The notes under the pieces are model-generated. The model was not told where the DNA came from. It did no database searches and saw nothing but the letters and a program-made list of their open reading frames with translations. Below are positions 35,224-45,450 of a stretch of DNA of 64,000 bases, piece by piece (position 1 is the stretch's first letter; each line of letters opens with the position of its first letter). A program made the translations under genes and the position numbers. The DNA comes from Microbacterium allomyrinae (GTDB taxonomy: Bacteria > Actinomycetota > Actinomycetes > Actinomycetales > Microbacteriaceae), in contig NZ_JAGTTN010000001.1 of the NCBI RefSeq assembly GCF_020682705.1, positions 558,001 through 622,000 on the forward strand, in the 5' to 3' direction.

Positions 35224-36075
35224 TCACCCGGCGTCGGCGCCCATCCGCTGTACCCCGAGCACGCCGAGCAGACGGATCCTGGCCTCGTCTTGGCTGCGCG
35301 GCTCGGCGCTGAGCACGAGGAGCGCCTGCGAGCGGTCCTCGGTGAACAGCACCTGGCAGTCGACCTCGATCGGTCCGATCTCGGGGTGGATGAGCACCTT
35401 GTGGTCGGCGAAGCGCAGAGCGACCTCCTGCCGTGCCCACAACTCGCGGAACTCCTCGCTCCGCTTCGAAAGCTCGGCCACGAGTTCGCCCGCGCGCGAC
35501 TTCGCCCCCATCGCTCCGTACGCCGCGCGAAGCCCTGCGACGAGCGCCCTGCTCTGGCGCGCCCGGTCGTCGGCCGGGTACTTTCGCCGCTCCGCATCCG
35601 GGTTCGCGAACCACCGGTACGCCTCGTACCGATCCCATCCGGTCGCGCCGACGTGGTCGCCGAGCAGGGCCACAGCGAGCGCGTTCTGCACCAGCGTCTC
35701 GCCGAGGGCCGAGATGACCAGGGCCGGGGTATCGGACAGCCGGTCGAAGACGCGCTGCAGCGCCGGTGCGACGTGCCCCGACGACCCGAGCCGGTCGGGG
35801 ACCGCGTGCCCCGACATCCGGTAGAGGTAGTCGCGCTCGTCGGCGGTGAGCCGCAGCGCCCGGGCGAGCGATGCGAGCATCTGCGTGCTCGGCTGCGTCG
35901 ATCGCTGCTGCTCGAGCCTGGTGTAGTAGTCGGTCGACATCAGCGCGAGCTGTGCGACCTCTTCTCTCCGCAGTCCCGGAGCGCGCCGTCGGGCGCCGGC
36001 GGAGAACCCCACGTCGGCGGGCTGCAGCTGCGCACGGCGCCGACGGAGGAACTCGGCGAGGGCTTCGCGATCCAT
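35224..36075 (-). CDS. XRE-family regulator with MmyB-like ligand-binding domain (second copy)
   Basis: A 283-residue regulator of the same architecture as the one at 7.5-8.4 kb. The HTH reads APGLRREEVAQLALMSTDYY followed by TRLEQQR, and the C-terminal PAS-like domain starts near residue 105 (QRVFDRLSDTPALVISALGE). It diverges from a short-chain dehydrogenase, the classical partner of MmyB/MltR regulators. The 100-bp spacer likely holds the operator. Confidence 0.9.
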   Translation of the reverse strand: MDREALAEFLRRRRAQLQPADVGFSAGARRRAPGLRREEVAQLALMSTDYYTRLEQQRSTQPSTQMLASLARALRLTADERDYLYRMSGHAVPDRLGSSGHVAPALQRVFDRLSDTPALVISALGETLVQNALAVALLGDHVGATGWDRYEAYRWFANPDAERRKYPADDRARQSRALVAGLRAAYGAMGAKSRAGELVAELSKRSEEFRELWARQEVALRFADHKVLIHPEIGPIEVDCQVLFTEDRSQALLVLSAEPRSQDEARIRLLGVLGVQRMGADAG

Positions 36076-36175
36076 ACGTCCATCTTGCGGGCTTCGTGCT
36101 CCGGCATCCAGGGATCGCCGCTCCCCCGATAAGCGCTCTCTGGAACGCCCTCCGGGCTTCGCGAACACTCGAAGC

Positions 36176-36943
36176 ATGCGAATCAGCGGAAACACCATCT
36201 TCATCCCCGGCGCCACCAGCGGCATCGGTCTCGCCCTGGCGGAGCGCCTGCACGACGCCGGCAACACCGTCATCGTGGGCGGGCGCCGTCGCGCGCTCCT
36301 CGACGAGATCGCAGCGCAGCATCCGGGCATCGATACGGTTCGGATCGACACGACGGATGCCGCATCCATCGCCGCTGCAGCGACCGAGGTGATCGCGCGC
36401 CACCCGGATCTCAACGTGCTCATCACGATGGCGGGCGTCATGCGCACCGAGGACTGGAAGACGCCGGCAGGCTTCGTCGAGATCGCCGAGGCGACCGTGA
36501 CGACCAACCTCCTGGGGCCGATCCGGCTGATCGGCGCGTTCATCGAGCAGCTTCGGGCACAGCCCGACTCCACGATCATGACCGTCTCGTCGGGACTCGC
36601 CTTCGCCCCGCTGCGCGTGACGCCGACCTACAACGCGACCAAGGCCGCGATCCACATGCTGAGCGAGTCCCTGCGGCTTCAGCTCGCGGACTCGACGGTG
36701 CGCGTCGTCGAGCTCGAACCGCCGTCGGTCGCCACCGATCTCATGCCCGGCCAGCAGCAGAGCCCGTTCGCGATGCCGCTGGACGAGTTCGCCGACGAGG
36801 TGATGTCGATCCTGAGCGACGAGCCCGAGGTGACCGAGGTTCAGGTCGAGCGGGTCAAGTTCCTTCGGTACGGCGAAGCGCGGGGCGACTACGCCCGTGT
36901 GGTCGAGACCCTTAACCACGCCGACCCGCACGCGGCTGCCTGA
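36176..36943 (+). CDS. short-chain dehydrogenase/reductase (DltE-like)
   Basis: A 255-residue SDR. TIFIPGATSGIGLALAERL is the cofactor motif (T-G-x3-G-x-G variant with PGATSGIG), NVLITMAGVM the NAG-like motif, MTVSSGLAF the catalytic Ser and TYNATKAAIHML the Tyr-x3-Lys. Substrate unknown. It is divergent from and probably regulated by the second MmyB-like protein. Confidence 0.9.
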   Translation: MRISGNTIFIPGATSGIGLALAERLHDAGNTVIVGGRRRALLDEIAAQHPGIDTVRIDTTDAASIAAAATEVIARHPDLNVLITMAGVMRTEDWKTPAGFVEIAEATVTTNLLGPIRLIGAFIEQLRAQPDSTIMTVSSGLAFAPLRVTPTYNATKAAIHMLSESLRLQLADSTVRVVELEPPSVATDLMPGQQQSPFAMPLDEFADEVMSILSDEPEVTEVQVERVKFLRYGEARGDYARVVETLNHADPHAAA

Positions 36944-36970
36944 CGGCTTCACAGCGAGGATGCCCGGGGT

Positions 36971-37582
36971 TCAGCCCGCGGCATCGGCCTTCATCTCCGG
37001 GCACGCGCCGCCGGGCCGGGTCGCGAGCTCGAAGTGCCAGCGTTCGTTCGCATAGGTCTGGCAGATGCCGTGGCGGGAGCCGTTCTCGATCAGCCAGAGC
37101 TGCGCGTCGAGGGGCACGATGTCGACCGCGTCGCCGGTGACGTGGCGGGAGCGATCGGGCGTCGCGACGAACTGCCGCGCGACCTCCTCGCTCCCGTACT
37201 GTTCGATCGCATCGGCGAGCAGCCACCGCTGATAGGCCTCGCTGCGCCAGCCGCTCGTCACCTGGAACGCGATGCCCACGGCTGCGGCGTCGGCCTCTGC
37301 ACGGCGCATCGCGTCGCGCAGTGCGGGGTCGAGCCGGGCGATAGCCGGCACGTCGTCGTCGGCGAGGGTCACGACCGAACCTTCGGAGATGTGCCCCTCG
37401 TCGGCGGTGGGTGCGAAGGGGGCGACGGCCGACGCGAGCGTCACGTTGATGACGACGGCCGCGAGCGATGCGAGGAGGGCTGCGAGACAGATGCCGAGCG
37501 CGACGAACGTCAGCTGGCGGGTGCGCGACGGCGGGCGGACGAGCGTGGTGGGAACGAGGACGGGATCCGGCATGCTCCCCAT
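36971..37582 (-). CDS. VanY-like D-alanyl-D-alanine carboxypeptidase
   Basis: A 203-residue type II membrane protein: a transmembrane helix at about residues 25-50 followed by an extracellular peptidase domain. VTSGWRSEAYQRWL, SRHVTGDAVDI (the S-x-H-x2-G-x-A-x-D zinc motif) and NERWHFE (the catalytic E-x2-H) define the VanY/M15B family, which trims terminal D-Ala from peptidoglycan stems. It is divergent from a VanR/VanS-like two-component system. Two in-frame ATG codons three residues apart are possible starts. Confidence 0.87.
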   Translation of the reverse strand: MGSMPDPVLVPTTLVRPPSRTRQLTFVALGICLAALLASLAAVVINVTLASAVAPFAPTADEGHISEGSVVTLADDDVPAIARLDPALRDAMRRAEADAAAVGIAFQVTSGWRSEAYQRWLLADAIEQYGSEEVARQFVATPDRSRHVTGDAVDIVPLDAQLWLIENGSRHGICQTYANERWHFELATRPGGACPEMKADAAG

Positions 37583-37660
37583 CCCACGCGCAAGCGTGTT
37601 GCGAGGGCGTACGCGCAATCGCATACGCCGGCGATATGCGCCGCGACCTAGGCTGGGCGC

Positions 37661-38316
<656 letters not shown>

Positions 38317-38320
<4 letters not shown>

Positions 38321-39408
38321 CCGGTCAGACGCCGCAGCGGCCGCGCGGACTCTCGGTGCGGGTGAGGCTCGCACTCAGCTACGCGGGGTTCCTCGTCGTT
38401 GCGGGGATCGCGCTGTTCGCCGTCGGCTTCCTGCTGCTGCGCTTCGTTCCCGACGGCGCCCTCTACGTCGCCGGTGGAGGGTGGGCACCGAACCGCGACA
38501 ACCTCCTGGAGGTCTTCGTCCGCTACACGTGGTGGGCGATCGCAGGGTTGGTCGCGTTCGGACTCGTGGGAGGCTGGCTGCTCGCCGGGGTCGTGCTGCG
38601 GCCGCTGGATCGGATCACGGATGCCGCCCGCCTCGCCCGCGACGGCCGCCTCGATCAGCGCGTCGCCCTCCCCGGCCGGCGGGACGAGCTCACCGACCTC
38701 GCCGACACCCTCGACGCCATGCTCGACCGCGTGGAGCACACCATCGACGAGGAGCGCCGGTTCGCGGCCAACGCGTCGCATGAGCTGCGCACCCCGCACG
38801 CGATCATCCGCACGATGGTCGAGGTCGCCCAGGCCGACCCGGGCGGTCGCGACGTCGACGTCCTCCTCCAGCGGATCGCCACGACCAATGACCGCGCCAT
38901 CGCGACGACCGAAGCCCTCCTCACGCTGGCGAGGGCCGGGCGGGGACTCGAACTCGAGACGACGCGCGTGGATCTCGCGGTGCTCGTCGCCGAGGCGGTC
39001 GACGCGGAGCAGGCGGATGCCGCGGCTCGCGGCATCCGCTTCGACACGTCTTTCGAGCCTGCCGTCGTGACGGGAGATCGAACGCTGCTCGGCCGGCTCG
39101 CTGCCAACCTCGTGCACAACGCGGTGGCGCACAACGTGGACGGCGGATGGGTGCGGGTCTCGATCTCGAGTTCCGCACCGGTCGAGCTGATCGTGGCCAA
39201 CAGCGGCCCGTTCCTCGAATCGGACGTCGTCGCGACGCTCGCCGAGCCATTCGTGCGCGGCGCGGGACGCACGCGCCGCAGCGGAAACGAGGGCGCCGGC
39301 CTCGGCCTCGCGATCGTCACCTCGATCGTGCGGGCGCACGACGGCGCTCTCGACGTGCAAGGGCTGGCGGAGGGCGGGCTTCAGGTCCGCGTGACGCTGA
39401 CTCGCTGA
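38317..39408 (+). CDS. sensor histidine kinase (VanS-like)
   Basis: A 363-residue HisKA-type kinase. Two transmembrane helices (about 18-42 and 68-92) enclose a short extracytoplasmic loop of some 25 residues, followed by a HAMP segment, the H-box AANASHELRTPHAII, and the ATPase lobe with LVHNAVAHNVDG (N-box) and GAGLGLAIVTSIV (G-box). The very short sensor loop suggests membrane-embedded sensing. GTG start overlaps the response regulator stop. Its 3' end overlaps the convergent VanZ-like gene by 28 bp. Confidence 0.9.
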
Positions 39409-39845
39409 CGCGCGCGCCGGGCAGCACCGGCGATCAGCCGCGGGACGGTCACGACCGCCACCCCGATCACCGCACCGACGGTGTTCCACAGCACGTCGTC
39501 GAGGTCGGGCACACGGCCGGGGATCGAGACCTGCGCGTACTCGACGGTCGCCGAGAGTGCGAAGCCGGCGAGGATCGCGACCGGCCAGGCCCGCCGCGTC
39601 AGCAGCAGCGCGATCGTCGCGCCGAGCGGTACGAACAGGAGCGTGTTCAGGACGCTCTCGGCGTCGCCGGCGGGAAACCAGGCGAGGAGGGGCTCCGCGA
39701 CGGCATCCATCGCGCTCATGAACGCCCCGCGGGCCGGCGCCACGAGAGAGCGCGGTGCGAGGGTGAGCAGGGTGACGGCGGCCGCCGCCAGACACGCGCC
39801 GAGAAGACGGATGCCGCGGCGCGGGGTCGTGGAGATGCCGGTCAT
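39381..39845 (-). CDS. VanZ-like membrane protein
   Basis: A 154-residue protein with four hydrophobic helices. NTLLFVPLGATIALLL, the SATVEYAQVSIPGRVPDLDD segment and LWNTVGAVIGV are the VanZ-family core. VanZ homologues affect teicoplanin or lipid II-binding antibiotic sensitivity in some bacteria, but most members have no proven role. It is convergent with the VanS-like kinase and ends inside it. Confidence 0.85.
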   Translation of the reverse strand: MTGISTTPRRGIRLLGACLAAAAVTLLTLAPRSLVAPARGAFMSAMDAVAEPLLAWFPAGDAESVLNTLLFVPLGATIALLLTRRAWPVAILAGFALSATVEYAQVSIPGRVPDLDDVLWNTVGAVIGVAVVTVPRLIAGAARRARQRVSVTRT

Positions 39846-40025
39846 GTTCGGCCCTTCCGCCGGCCTTCGGGAGGAACCGGCTGCTCCAGTCCACGCGAGC
39901 CGATGTTGCGGGAGCGTATGCGTTTCGGCGTGCTCGGGGAACACGGCGGAGTCGGCGCGCCTTATGTTCGAGGAACGACCTGATCGAGGCCGACTCGATC
40001 GAGGCACATCTGAGATCGGACGAGC

Positions 40026-41240
40026 ATGACCGCGACCCCGCGCCGCCTCTCGCACCACGCCGGGTTCTGGGTCGTCGCTGCCGCCTTCGTCACGACCATG
40101 GCGTACTCGACGGTGCCGACTCCCCTTTACCCGCTCTACCAGGAGCGCGACGGCTTCCCGGTGTGGGTGATCACGATGATCTTCGCGGCCTACGCGGTCG
40201 GGGTCGTCTTCAGCCTCTTCTTCGTGGGGCACATCAGCGACTGGGCCGGTCGGCGGCGGATGTCGGTGATCGCGGTGGTCGTCTCGGCGCTGTCCGCGGT
40301 GCTGTTCCTCGTCTGGAACGACGTGCCGGGGCTGCTCACGGCACGATTCGTCAACGGCGTGAGCATCGGCATCCTGACCGCCACGGCCACCGCCTATCTC
40401 GGTGAGCTGCGCGCGATCTCGCGCCCGGCCGAGAACATCATCATCGCGGCGTCCGTCGCCGGAGCGGCCAACCTCGGCGGACTGGCGCTCGGCCCGCTCA
40501 TCGGCGGCGTGTTCGCGGAGTACCTCCCGGATCCACTGGTGCTGCCGCACGCGGTGTTCCTCGTGCTGCTCCTCATCGTCGCACTCGTGCTCGTCGCCGT
40601 CCCCGAGACCACGGAGCCCGTCGAGCCTCGGCCGAGATATCGTCCGCAGCGGCTCGCCCTCCCCTCGAGGTCGCGCCCCGCCTTCGTCGCCGCGGGGCTC
40701 GGCGCGTTCGCCTCGTTCGCGTTGTTCGGACTGTTCACCTCGCTCGCCCCGACGTTCCTCATCGACGCGTTCGACCAGCACAGCCATCTGCTGGCCGGTG
40801 CGACACCGTTCGCGGTGTTCGCGTCCGCCGCGATCGCGCAGGTCGCGCTCGCCCGAGTGGTGCTCGCCCGGCAGCTGATGATCGCCATCGTGAGCTGCAC
40901 TGTGGGGCTCGTCGCCATCGCGGCCGGTGCGCTGACGCCCTCGCTGGGACTCTTCCTCGCGGGCGGGATCGTCGCGGGCGTCGGCGTCGGCATCCTCTTC
41001 CGCTCCGCCATCGCCACCGCCGCATCGCTCGCCGAACCCGGCAGGCGGGGCGAGACTCTCGCGCTCATCTTCCTCATCGCCTACTGCGGACTCGCCCTGC
41101 CGGTCATCGCGGTGGGAGTCAGCCTGCTCTTCGTCAGCGAGACGACCGTGCTGCTGGTGTTCTCATCGCTCGTGCTCGTCGCGACGGTCGGCGCCGGCCT
41201 GGTGATGCGGCGGCGCGCGGCGGTGGGAAGCACACCGTAG
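40026..41240 (+). CDS. MFS transporter (drug-efflux-like)
   Basis: A 404-residue twelve-helix transporter. YSTVPTPLYPLYQERDGFP and the motif A loop GHISDWAGRRRMSVI are seen in the first half, GELRAISRPAEN in the middle loop, and GGIVAGVGVGILFRSAIATA in the second. Substrate unknown. It is on the plus strand between the VanZ-like gene and an XRE-cupin regulator, with no clear partner. Confidence 0.87.
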   Translation: MTATPRRLSHHAGFWVVAAAFVTTMAYSTVPTPLYPLYQERDGFPVWVITMIFAAYAVGVVFSLFFVGHISDWAGRRRMSVIAVVVSALSAVLFLVWNDVPGLLTARFVNGVSIGILTATATAYLGELRAISRPAENIIIAASVAGAANLGGLALGPLIGGVFAEYLPDPLVLPHAVFLVLLLIVALVLVAVPETTEPVEPRPRYRPQRLALPSRSRPAFVAAGLGAFASFALFGLFTSLAPTFLIDAFDQHSHLLAGATPFAVFASAAIAQVALARVVLARQLMIAIVSCTVGLVAIAAGALTPSLGLFLAGGIVAGVGVGILFRSAIATAASLAEPGRRGETLALIFLIAYCGLALPVIAVGVSLLFVSETTVLLVFSSLVLVATVGAGLVMRRRAAVGSTP

Positions 41241-41280
41241 GCGGCCGGCGCTCTGGGCACGCGAGCGGATCGGGCGCACC

Positions 41281-41859
41281 TCAGCCTGCGCTGCCCCCAC
41301 CCGAGGCGCCGGCACCGTGCGTGTGCATCCGCACGCCGTCGGCATTGAAGATGCTGAGCACCTCGGCCGGTTTCTGCCCGGCCGCGCTCATCGCGTGCGG
41401 CGTGCGGGTGTCGAACTCTGCCGCCTCGCCGCGGCTCAGCACCAGGTCCTGCTCACCCAGGCGCAGTCTGAGCTTTCCCGAGAGCACGTACAGCCACTCG
41501 AACCCGTCGTGCACGCGCAGGTCGGGCAGCTCGGCGACCGGCGGGTAGGTGATCCGATAGGTCTCGATCGGCGAGTCCTCGGGTGCCAGCGGGGCGATCA
41601 CCAGCCCGTTGCGGCGTATCACGGCGCGCCGCACTCGCGGGTCTGGCGAGTCGGGACGCACCAGATCGTCGATGCGGATGCCGAGCTGTCGCGTGATCGG
41701 CACCAGCAGCGCCAGGCTCGCCTGCCGCTTGCCCGACTCCAGCCGCGACAGAGTGCTCGTCGACATGCCGGCTCGCGCCGCCACGTCTTCGAGCGTGAGT
41801 CCTTTCGCCTGTCGCGCGGCGCGCAGTCGTGCGCCCACCCGCTCGAGATCTCCCGGCAT
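41281..41859 (-). CDS. XRE-family regulator with C-terminal cupin domain
   Basis: A 192-residue protein. An N-terminal HTH (GLTLEDVAARAGMSTSTLSR, then LESGKRQAS) is followed by a cupin_2 domain (HDGFEWLYVLSGKLRLRLGE, then EFDTRTPHAM). It diverges from the flavoprotein-methyltransferase fusion gene across about 70 bp of AT-richer sequence, the usual genomic arrangement of these two genes, and is likely its repressor. Confidence 0.9.
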   Translation of the reverse strand: MPGDLERVGARLRAARQAKGLTLEDVAARAGMSTSTLSRLESGKRQASLALLVPITRQLGIRIDDLVRPDSPDPRVRRAVIRRNGLVIAPLAPEDSPIETYRITYPPVAELPDLRVHDGFEWLYVLSGKLRLRLGEQDLVLSRGEAAEFDTRTPHAMSAAGQKPAEVLSIFNADGVRMHTHGAGASGGGSAG

Positions 41860-41930
41860 CCGTCCGCACTCCTTGCCATTTCAGCAAATCTGATTGCGCA
41901 TTCATCCTAGCCCCGCGCATGCTGGACGAC

Positions 41931-43502
41931 ATGGATGCAGAGACATGGGACGCGATCGTGATCGGCGCCGGGGCGGCGGGGCTCAGCGCCGCGCAGATGC
42001 TCGGACGGGCACGGCGGCGCACGCTCGTCATCGACGGCGGCGCGCCGCGCAACCGATTCGCCGCGCACATGCACGGCGTCCTCGGTCATGACGGCATGAC
42101 CCCGGACGCCCTGCTCGCCCGGGGCCGCGGCGAAGTAGAGGCATACGGCGTCGAGGTGCGCTCTGCCGCGGTGGAACGCGTCGACGAGCACGCAGATCAC
42201 GCCGTCGTGACCTTCGCAGACGGTCGGAACGAGACGGCGCGCGCCGTCATCGTCGCGACCGGCGTCGCCGACGACCTGCCCGACATCCCGGGTCTCGCCG
42301 AGCGCTGGGGCGCGGGAGTGCTGCACTGTCCGTACTGTCACGGATGGGAGGTGCGGGGCCGGACGCTCGGCGTGCTGCTCACCTCGGATCACGGGCTGCA
42401 CCAGGCCCAGCTCATCCGGCAGTGGAGCGACGACGTCATCGTCTTCACGGGCATTGTCGGGCCGATCGACCCCGGGATCGAACGGCGCCTGCGCGGCCGC
42501 GGCGTGAAGATCGTGGCCGAACCGGTCGTCGAAGTGGTCGGCGAAGCGGGAGAGGTGACCGGCGTGCGCGTGAACGACGATCGCATGATCGCGGTCGGCG
42601 CACTCTTCACCGCGGCGACGCTGCGCCCGCTCGACGGCTTCCTCGCCCACCTCGAGCTCGAGCGATCCGAGACTCCTGCCGGCTCGTTCCTCGCGGTCGA
42701 CGCAGCGGGCAGGACCAGCGCTCGGCGCATCTACGCCGCCGGCAACGTCGTGGCCCCCATGGCGAATGTACCGGTGTCGATGGGCGCGGGCTCGATGGTC
42801 GGTGCGAGCGTCAACGCGGCGCTCGTCGAGCAGGACACCGACGCGGCGCTGCGTGAACGGCACGGCGAGTGGCACACCGTCGCACCTGCCGAGTACTGGG
42901 AGCACCGCTACGCCGACGCCGAGCGGATGTGGTCGGGCCGGCCCAACCCGACGCTGGTGGACGTCGTGACCTCACTCACCCCGGGCCGCGCCCTCGACCT
43001 GGGGTGCGGCGAGGGCGCCGACACCATTTGGCTGGCTCGGCAGGGGTGGGATGCCGTGGGTCTGGACATCTCGCCGACCGCGGTCCGCCGCGCGTCGAGT
43101 GCCGCGGCGGCATCCGGAGTCGCGGGAGACCGGGCGCGCTTCGTCGCGCACGATCTCGCGGAGTGGGACGACGAGGCGGCGTACGACCTGGTGACGGCGA
43201 GCTTCCTGCACTCCCCCGTCGCCCTGGACCGCACCGCGGCGCTGCGCAGGGCGGCGGCTCGGGTGGCCCCGGGAGGTCGTCTGCTGATCGTGTCGCACGC
43301 CGCCCCGCCGCCGTGGGCGACCGCCGAGCACGTGCGCGACCACGTGTTCCTCGGACCGGCCGACGAGGTCGCCGAGCTCTCGCTCGACCCCGCGGAGTGG
43401 ACGGTGGAGCTGGCCGAGGTCCGCTCGCGCCAGGCGAGCGCGCCCGACGGCCGTCCCGCACACCTGGACGACGGCGTCGTTATGATGCGACGCTCGCCGT
43501 GA
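41931..43502 (+). CDS. fused thioredoxin-reductase-like flavoprotein and SAM methyltransferase
   Basis: A 523-residue two-domain protein. Residues 1-305 are a thioredoxin-reductase-like oxidoreductase: AIVIGAGAAGLSAAQMLGRA, the redox pair in VLHCPYCHGWEV (C-P-Y-C), and RRIYAAGNVVAPMANVP. Residues 320-523 are a class I methyltransferase: GRALDLGCGEGADTIWLARQ with SAM motif I, then WDAVGLDISPTAV. The joint is a short segment after the EYWEHRYAD helix, and the C-terminus ends in VVMMRRSP. Such fusions occur in actinobacteria next to XRE-cupin regulators, but the reaction is not known to me. An in-frame ATG 12 bases upstream is an alternative start. Confidence 0.9.
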   Translation: MDAETWDAIVIGAGAAGLSAAQMLGRARRRTLVIDGGAPRNRFAAHMHGVLGHDGMTPDALLARGRGEVEAYGVEVRSAAVERVDEHADHAVVTFADGRNETARAVIVATGVADDLPDIPGLAERWGAGVLHCPYCHGWEVRGRTLGVLLTSDHGLHQAQLIRQWSDDVIVFTGIVGPIDPGIERRLRGRGVKIVAEPVVEVVGEAGEVTGVRVNDDRMIAVGALFTAATLRPLDGFLAHLELERSETPAGSFLAVDAAGRTSARRIYAAGNVVAPMANVPVSMGAGSMVGASVNAALVEQDTDAALRERHGEWHTVAPAEYWEHRYADAERMWSGRPNPTLVDVVTSLTPGRALDLGCGEGADTIWLARQGWDAVGLDISPTAVRRASSAAAASGVAGDRARFVAHDLAEWDDEAAYDLVTASFLHSPVALDRTAALRRAAARVAPGGRLLIVSHAAPPPWATAEHVRDHVFLGPADEVAELSLDPAEWTVELAEVRSRQASAPDGRPAHLDDGVVMMRRSP

Positions 43503-43533
43503 TCCATGCCTCAGCGCGCGGCGAGGGATGTCA

Positions 43534-44760
43534 CTACCCGACCGCGCGGGCGGCCTCCCACCCGGATGCCTGTGCGTCGACGGCCACGGCAGCCGAGTCC
43601 GGCGGCGTGGTTCGTGACGTGCGGGCGAGCCGGGCCGCGATGATCATCACGATCAGTCCGACCGCGGTGATGGCCGCACCGATCCAGATCGGCGAGGTGT
43701 ACCCGAGGCCGGCCGCGATGCCGACGCCACCCAGCCAGGCGCCGAGGGCGTTGCCGATGTTGAAGGCGCCGATGTTGGCTCCCGACGCCAGCGTGGGCGC
43801 GCGACCGGCGTAGACCATCACCCGGCTCTGCAGCCCCGGAACGGTGCCGAATCCGAAGCCGCCCATGAGCACCAGCGCCACGGCGGTCGCCACCGGCGAG
43901 CCGGAGAACAGCGCGAAGGCGACGAGCACCACGACCAGCGCGCCGATGAAGCCCAGGAGCGTGCGATCGATCGAGCGGTCGGCGAGGCGGCCGCCGAGCC
44001 AGTTGCCGACGATGAGCCCGACGCCGAACAGCACCAGCAGCCACGGCACCGCCGACGACGCGAAGCCCGAGACCTCGGTGAGCGTGTAGGCGATGTAGGT
44101 GAACGCGCCGAACATGCCGCCGAATGCGAGCACGGTGACGGTGAGCGAGAGCCATACCTGACCCGACCGGAAGGCGCCGACCTCACGACGCAGACTCACC
44201 GGCGCTGCCGATGTGCGCGAGGCCGGCACGAGGAGCGCGACGCCGATGAGCGCGAGCACTCCGATGCCCGAGATCACCCAGAACGTCGCGCGCCAGCCGT
44301 ACGCCTGCCCGAGGAAGGTGCCGAACGGCACACCCAGCACGTTGGCGGCGGTGAGCCCGGTGAACATGATCGCGATGGCGCCCGCACGCTTCTCGGGCGC
44401 GACGAGACCGGCCGCGACGACCGACCCGATGCCGAAGAACGCACCATGGCAGAGTGCCGCGAGGATGCGCCCCAGCATCGCGACGTTGTATTCCGCGGCG
44501 ATCGCGGTGACGACGTTGCCGACGATGAAGAGGACGAGCAGCGCCAGCAGCACCTGTTTGCGCGGCAGCCGCACGGTTGCGGCGGTCAGACCGAGTGCAC
44601 CGACCGTCACACTCAGCGCGTAGCCGGTGATGAGCCATCCCGCCGCCTGTTCGGTGACGGCGAAGTCGGCCGCGACCTCGGGCAGCAGGCCCATGATGAC
44701 GAACTCCGTCAATCCGATGCCGAAGGCACCGATGGCGAGCGAGAGAAGACCGAGCGGCAT
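43534..44760 (-). CDS. MFS transporter (DHA1, AraJ/drug efflux type)
   Basis: A 408-residue twelve-helix transporter. IGAFGIGLTEFVIMGLLPEV is the DHA1 opening, LGRILAALCHGAFFGIGSVV and FGTFLGQAYGWRATFWVISG cover motifs B and C of proton-driven exporters, and GRLADRSIDRTLLG is the second motif A. GGAG lies nine bases before the chosen ATG (MPLGL); an ATG eight codons upstream is the alternative. It diverges from a MarR regulator. Confidence 0.88.
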   Translation of the reverse strand: MPLGLLSLAIGAFGIGLTEFVIMGLLPEVAADFAVTEQAAGWLITGYALSVTVGALGLTAATVRLPRKQVLLALLVLFIVGNVVTAIAAEYNVAMLGRILAALCHGAFFGIGSVVAAGLVAPEKRAGAIAIMFTGLTAANVLGVPFGTFLGQAYGWRATFWVISGIGVLALIGVALLVPASRTSAAPVSLRREVGAFRSGQVWLSLTVTVLAFGGMFGAFTYIAYTLTEVSGFASSAVPWLLVLFGVGLIVGNWLGGRLADRSIDRTLLGFIGALVVVLVAFALFSGSPVATAVALVLMGGFGFGTVPGLQSRVMVYAGRAPTLASGANIGAFNIGNALGAWLGGVGIAAGLGYTSPIWIGAAITAVGLIVMIIAARLARTSRTTPPDSAAVAVDAQASGWEAARAVG

Positions 44761-44819
44761 GAGGAGAACTCCGGTAGGATTCATTGCAAACGCGGGATAT
44801 TGCGCCCGAGACATAGATA

Positions 44820-44846
44820 CTTGCACACGCAAATATAAAGCGCAAG
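44820..44846. promoter_or_regulatory. MarR-type operator in AT-rich divergent promoter
   Basis: CTTGC (44820-44824) and GCAAG (44842-44846) are mirror arms in an unusually AT-rich spacer; TTGC-N4-GCAA (44821-44832) forms a second smaller palindrome inside. Position between the MFS and MarR genes fits a shared operator. Confidence 0.5.
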
Positions 44847-44865
44847 CAATGATCCGAGGAGAACC

Positions 44866-45321
44866 ATGGGCATCGCCGACGACGCCGTCGAGATCCGCGC
44901 CCGCGGATGGCGCACACTCGCCGCACTTCACGGCCTCATCGAGTCCGAACTCGAGCGCTCGCTGAGCACCGCCGCCGACCTGTCCGTGGTCGAGTACACC
45001 GTGCTCGACGCGCTCAGCCGTCAGGACGGGTGGCATATGCGCATGCAGCAACTGGCCCGTGCGACAGCGCTCAGCCCCAGCGCGACCACTCGACTGGTCA
45101 ACCGTCTCGAAGACCGTGGACTTCTGCGACGCGTGCTGTGCGCCGACGATCGCCGCGGCATCTACACCGAGCTCACGCCCGCCGGCCAGCAGCTCTACGA
45201 GCGCGCTCGCCCCACGCATGACGACACCCTCGAGCGCATCCTCGTCCAAGCCGCCGAGCAGCCCGAGCTCGCGCCGGTCGTCGAGGCCCTGCACGCCACG
45301 GAGGCGAAGGCCGGCGTCTGA
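44866..45321 (+). CDS. MarR-family repressor
   Basis: A 151-residue winged-helix regulator: LSVVEYTVLDALSRQDGWHM, MQQLARATALSPSATTRLVN (recognition helix) and the wing LCADDRRGIYTELTPAGQ. It probably represses the divergent MFS transporter and itself. Ribosome site GAGGAG precedes the ATG. Confidence 0.9.
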   Translation: MGIADDAVEIRARGWRTLAALHGLIESELERSLSTAADLSVVEYTVLDALSRQDGWHMRMQQLARATALSPSATTRLVNRLEDRGLLRRVLCADDRRGIYTELTPAGQQLYERARPTHDDTLERILVQAAEQPELAPVVEALHATEAKAGV

Positions 45322-45450
45322 CCGGATGCCGTCCGTCGGCGTCCGCGGAACTCACACCCCGCTCCCAGGTTCGCGGGACCAAAAGGCCGCGCGCAGCCGT
45401 TCTCCTCTAAGACGCCGCAGCCAGCGCCGTCGCCGAGGAGGAGCCACACT

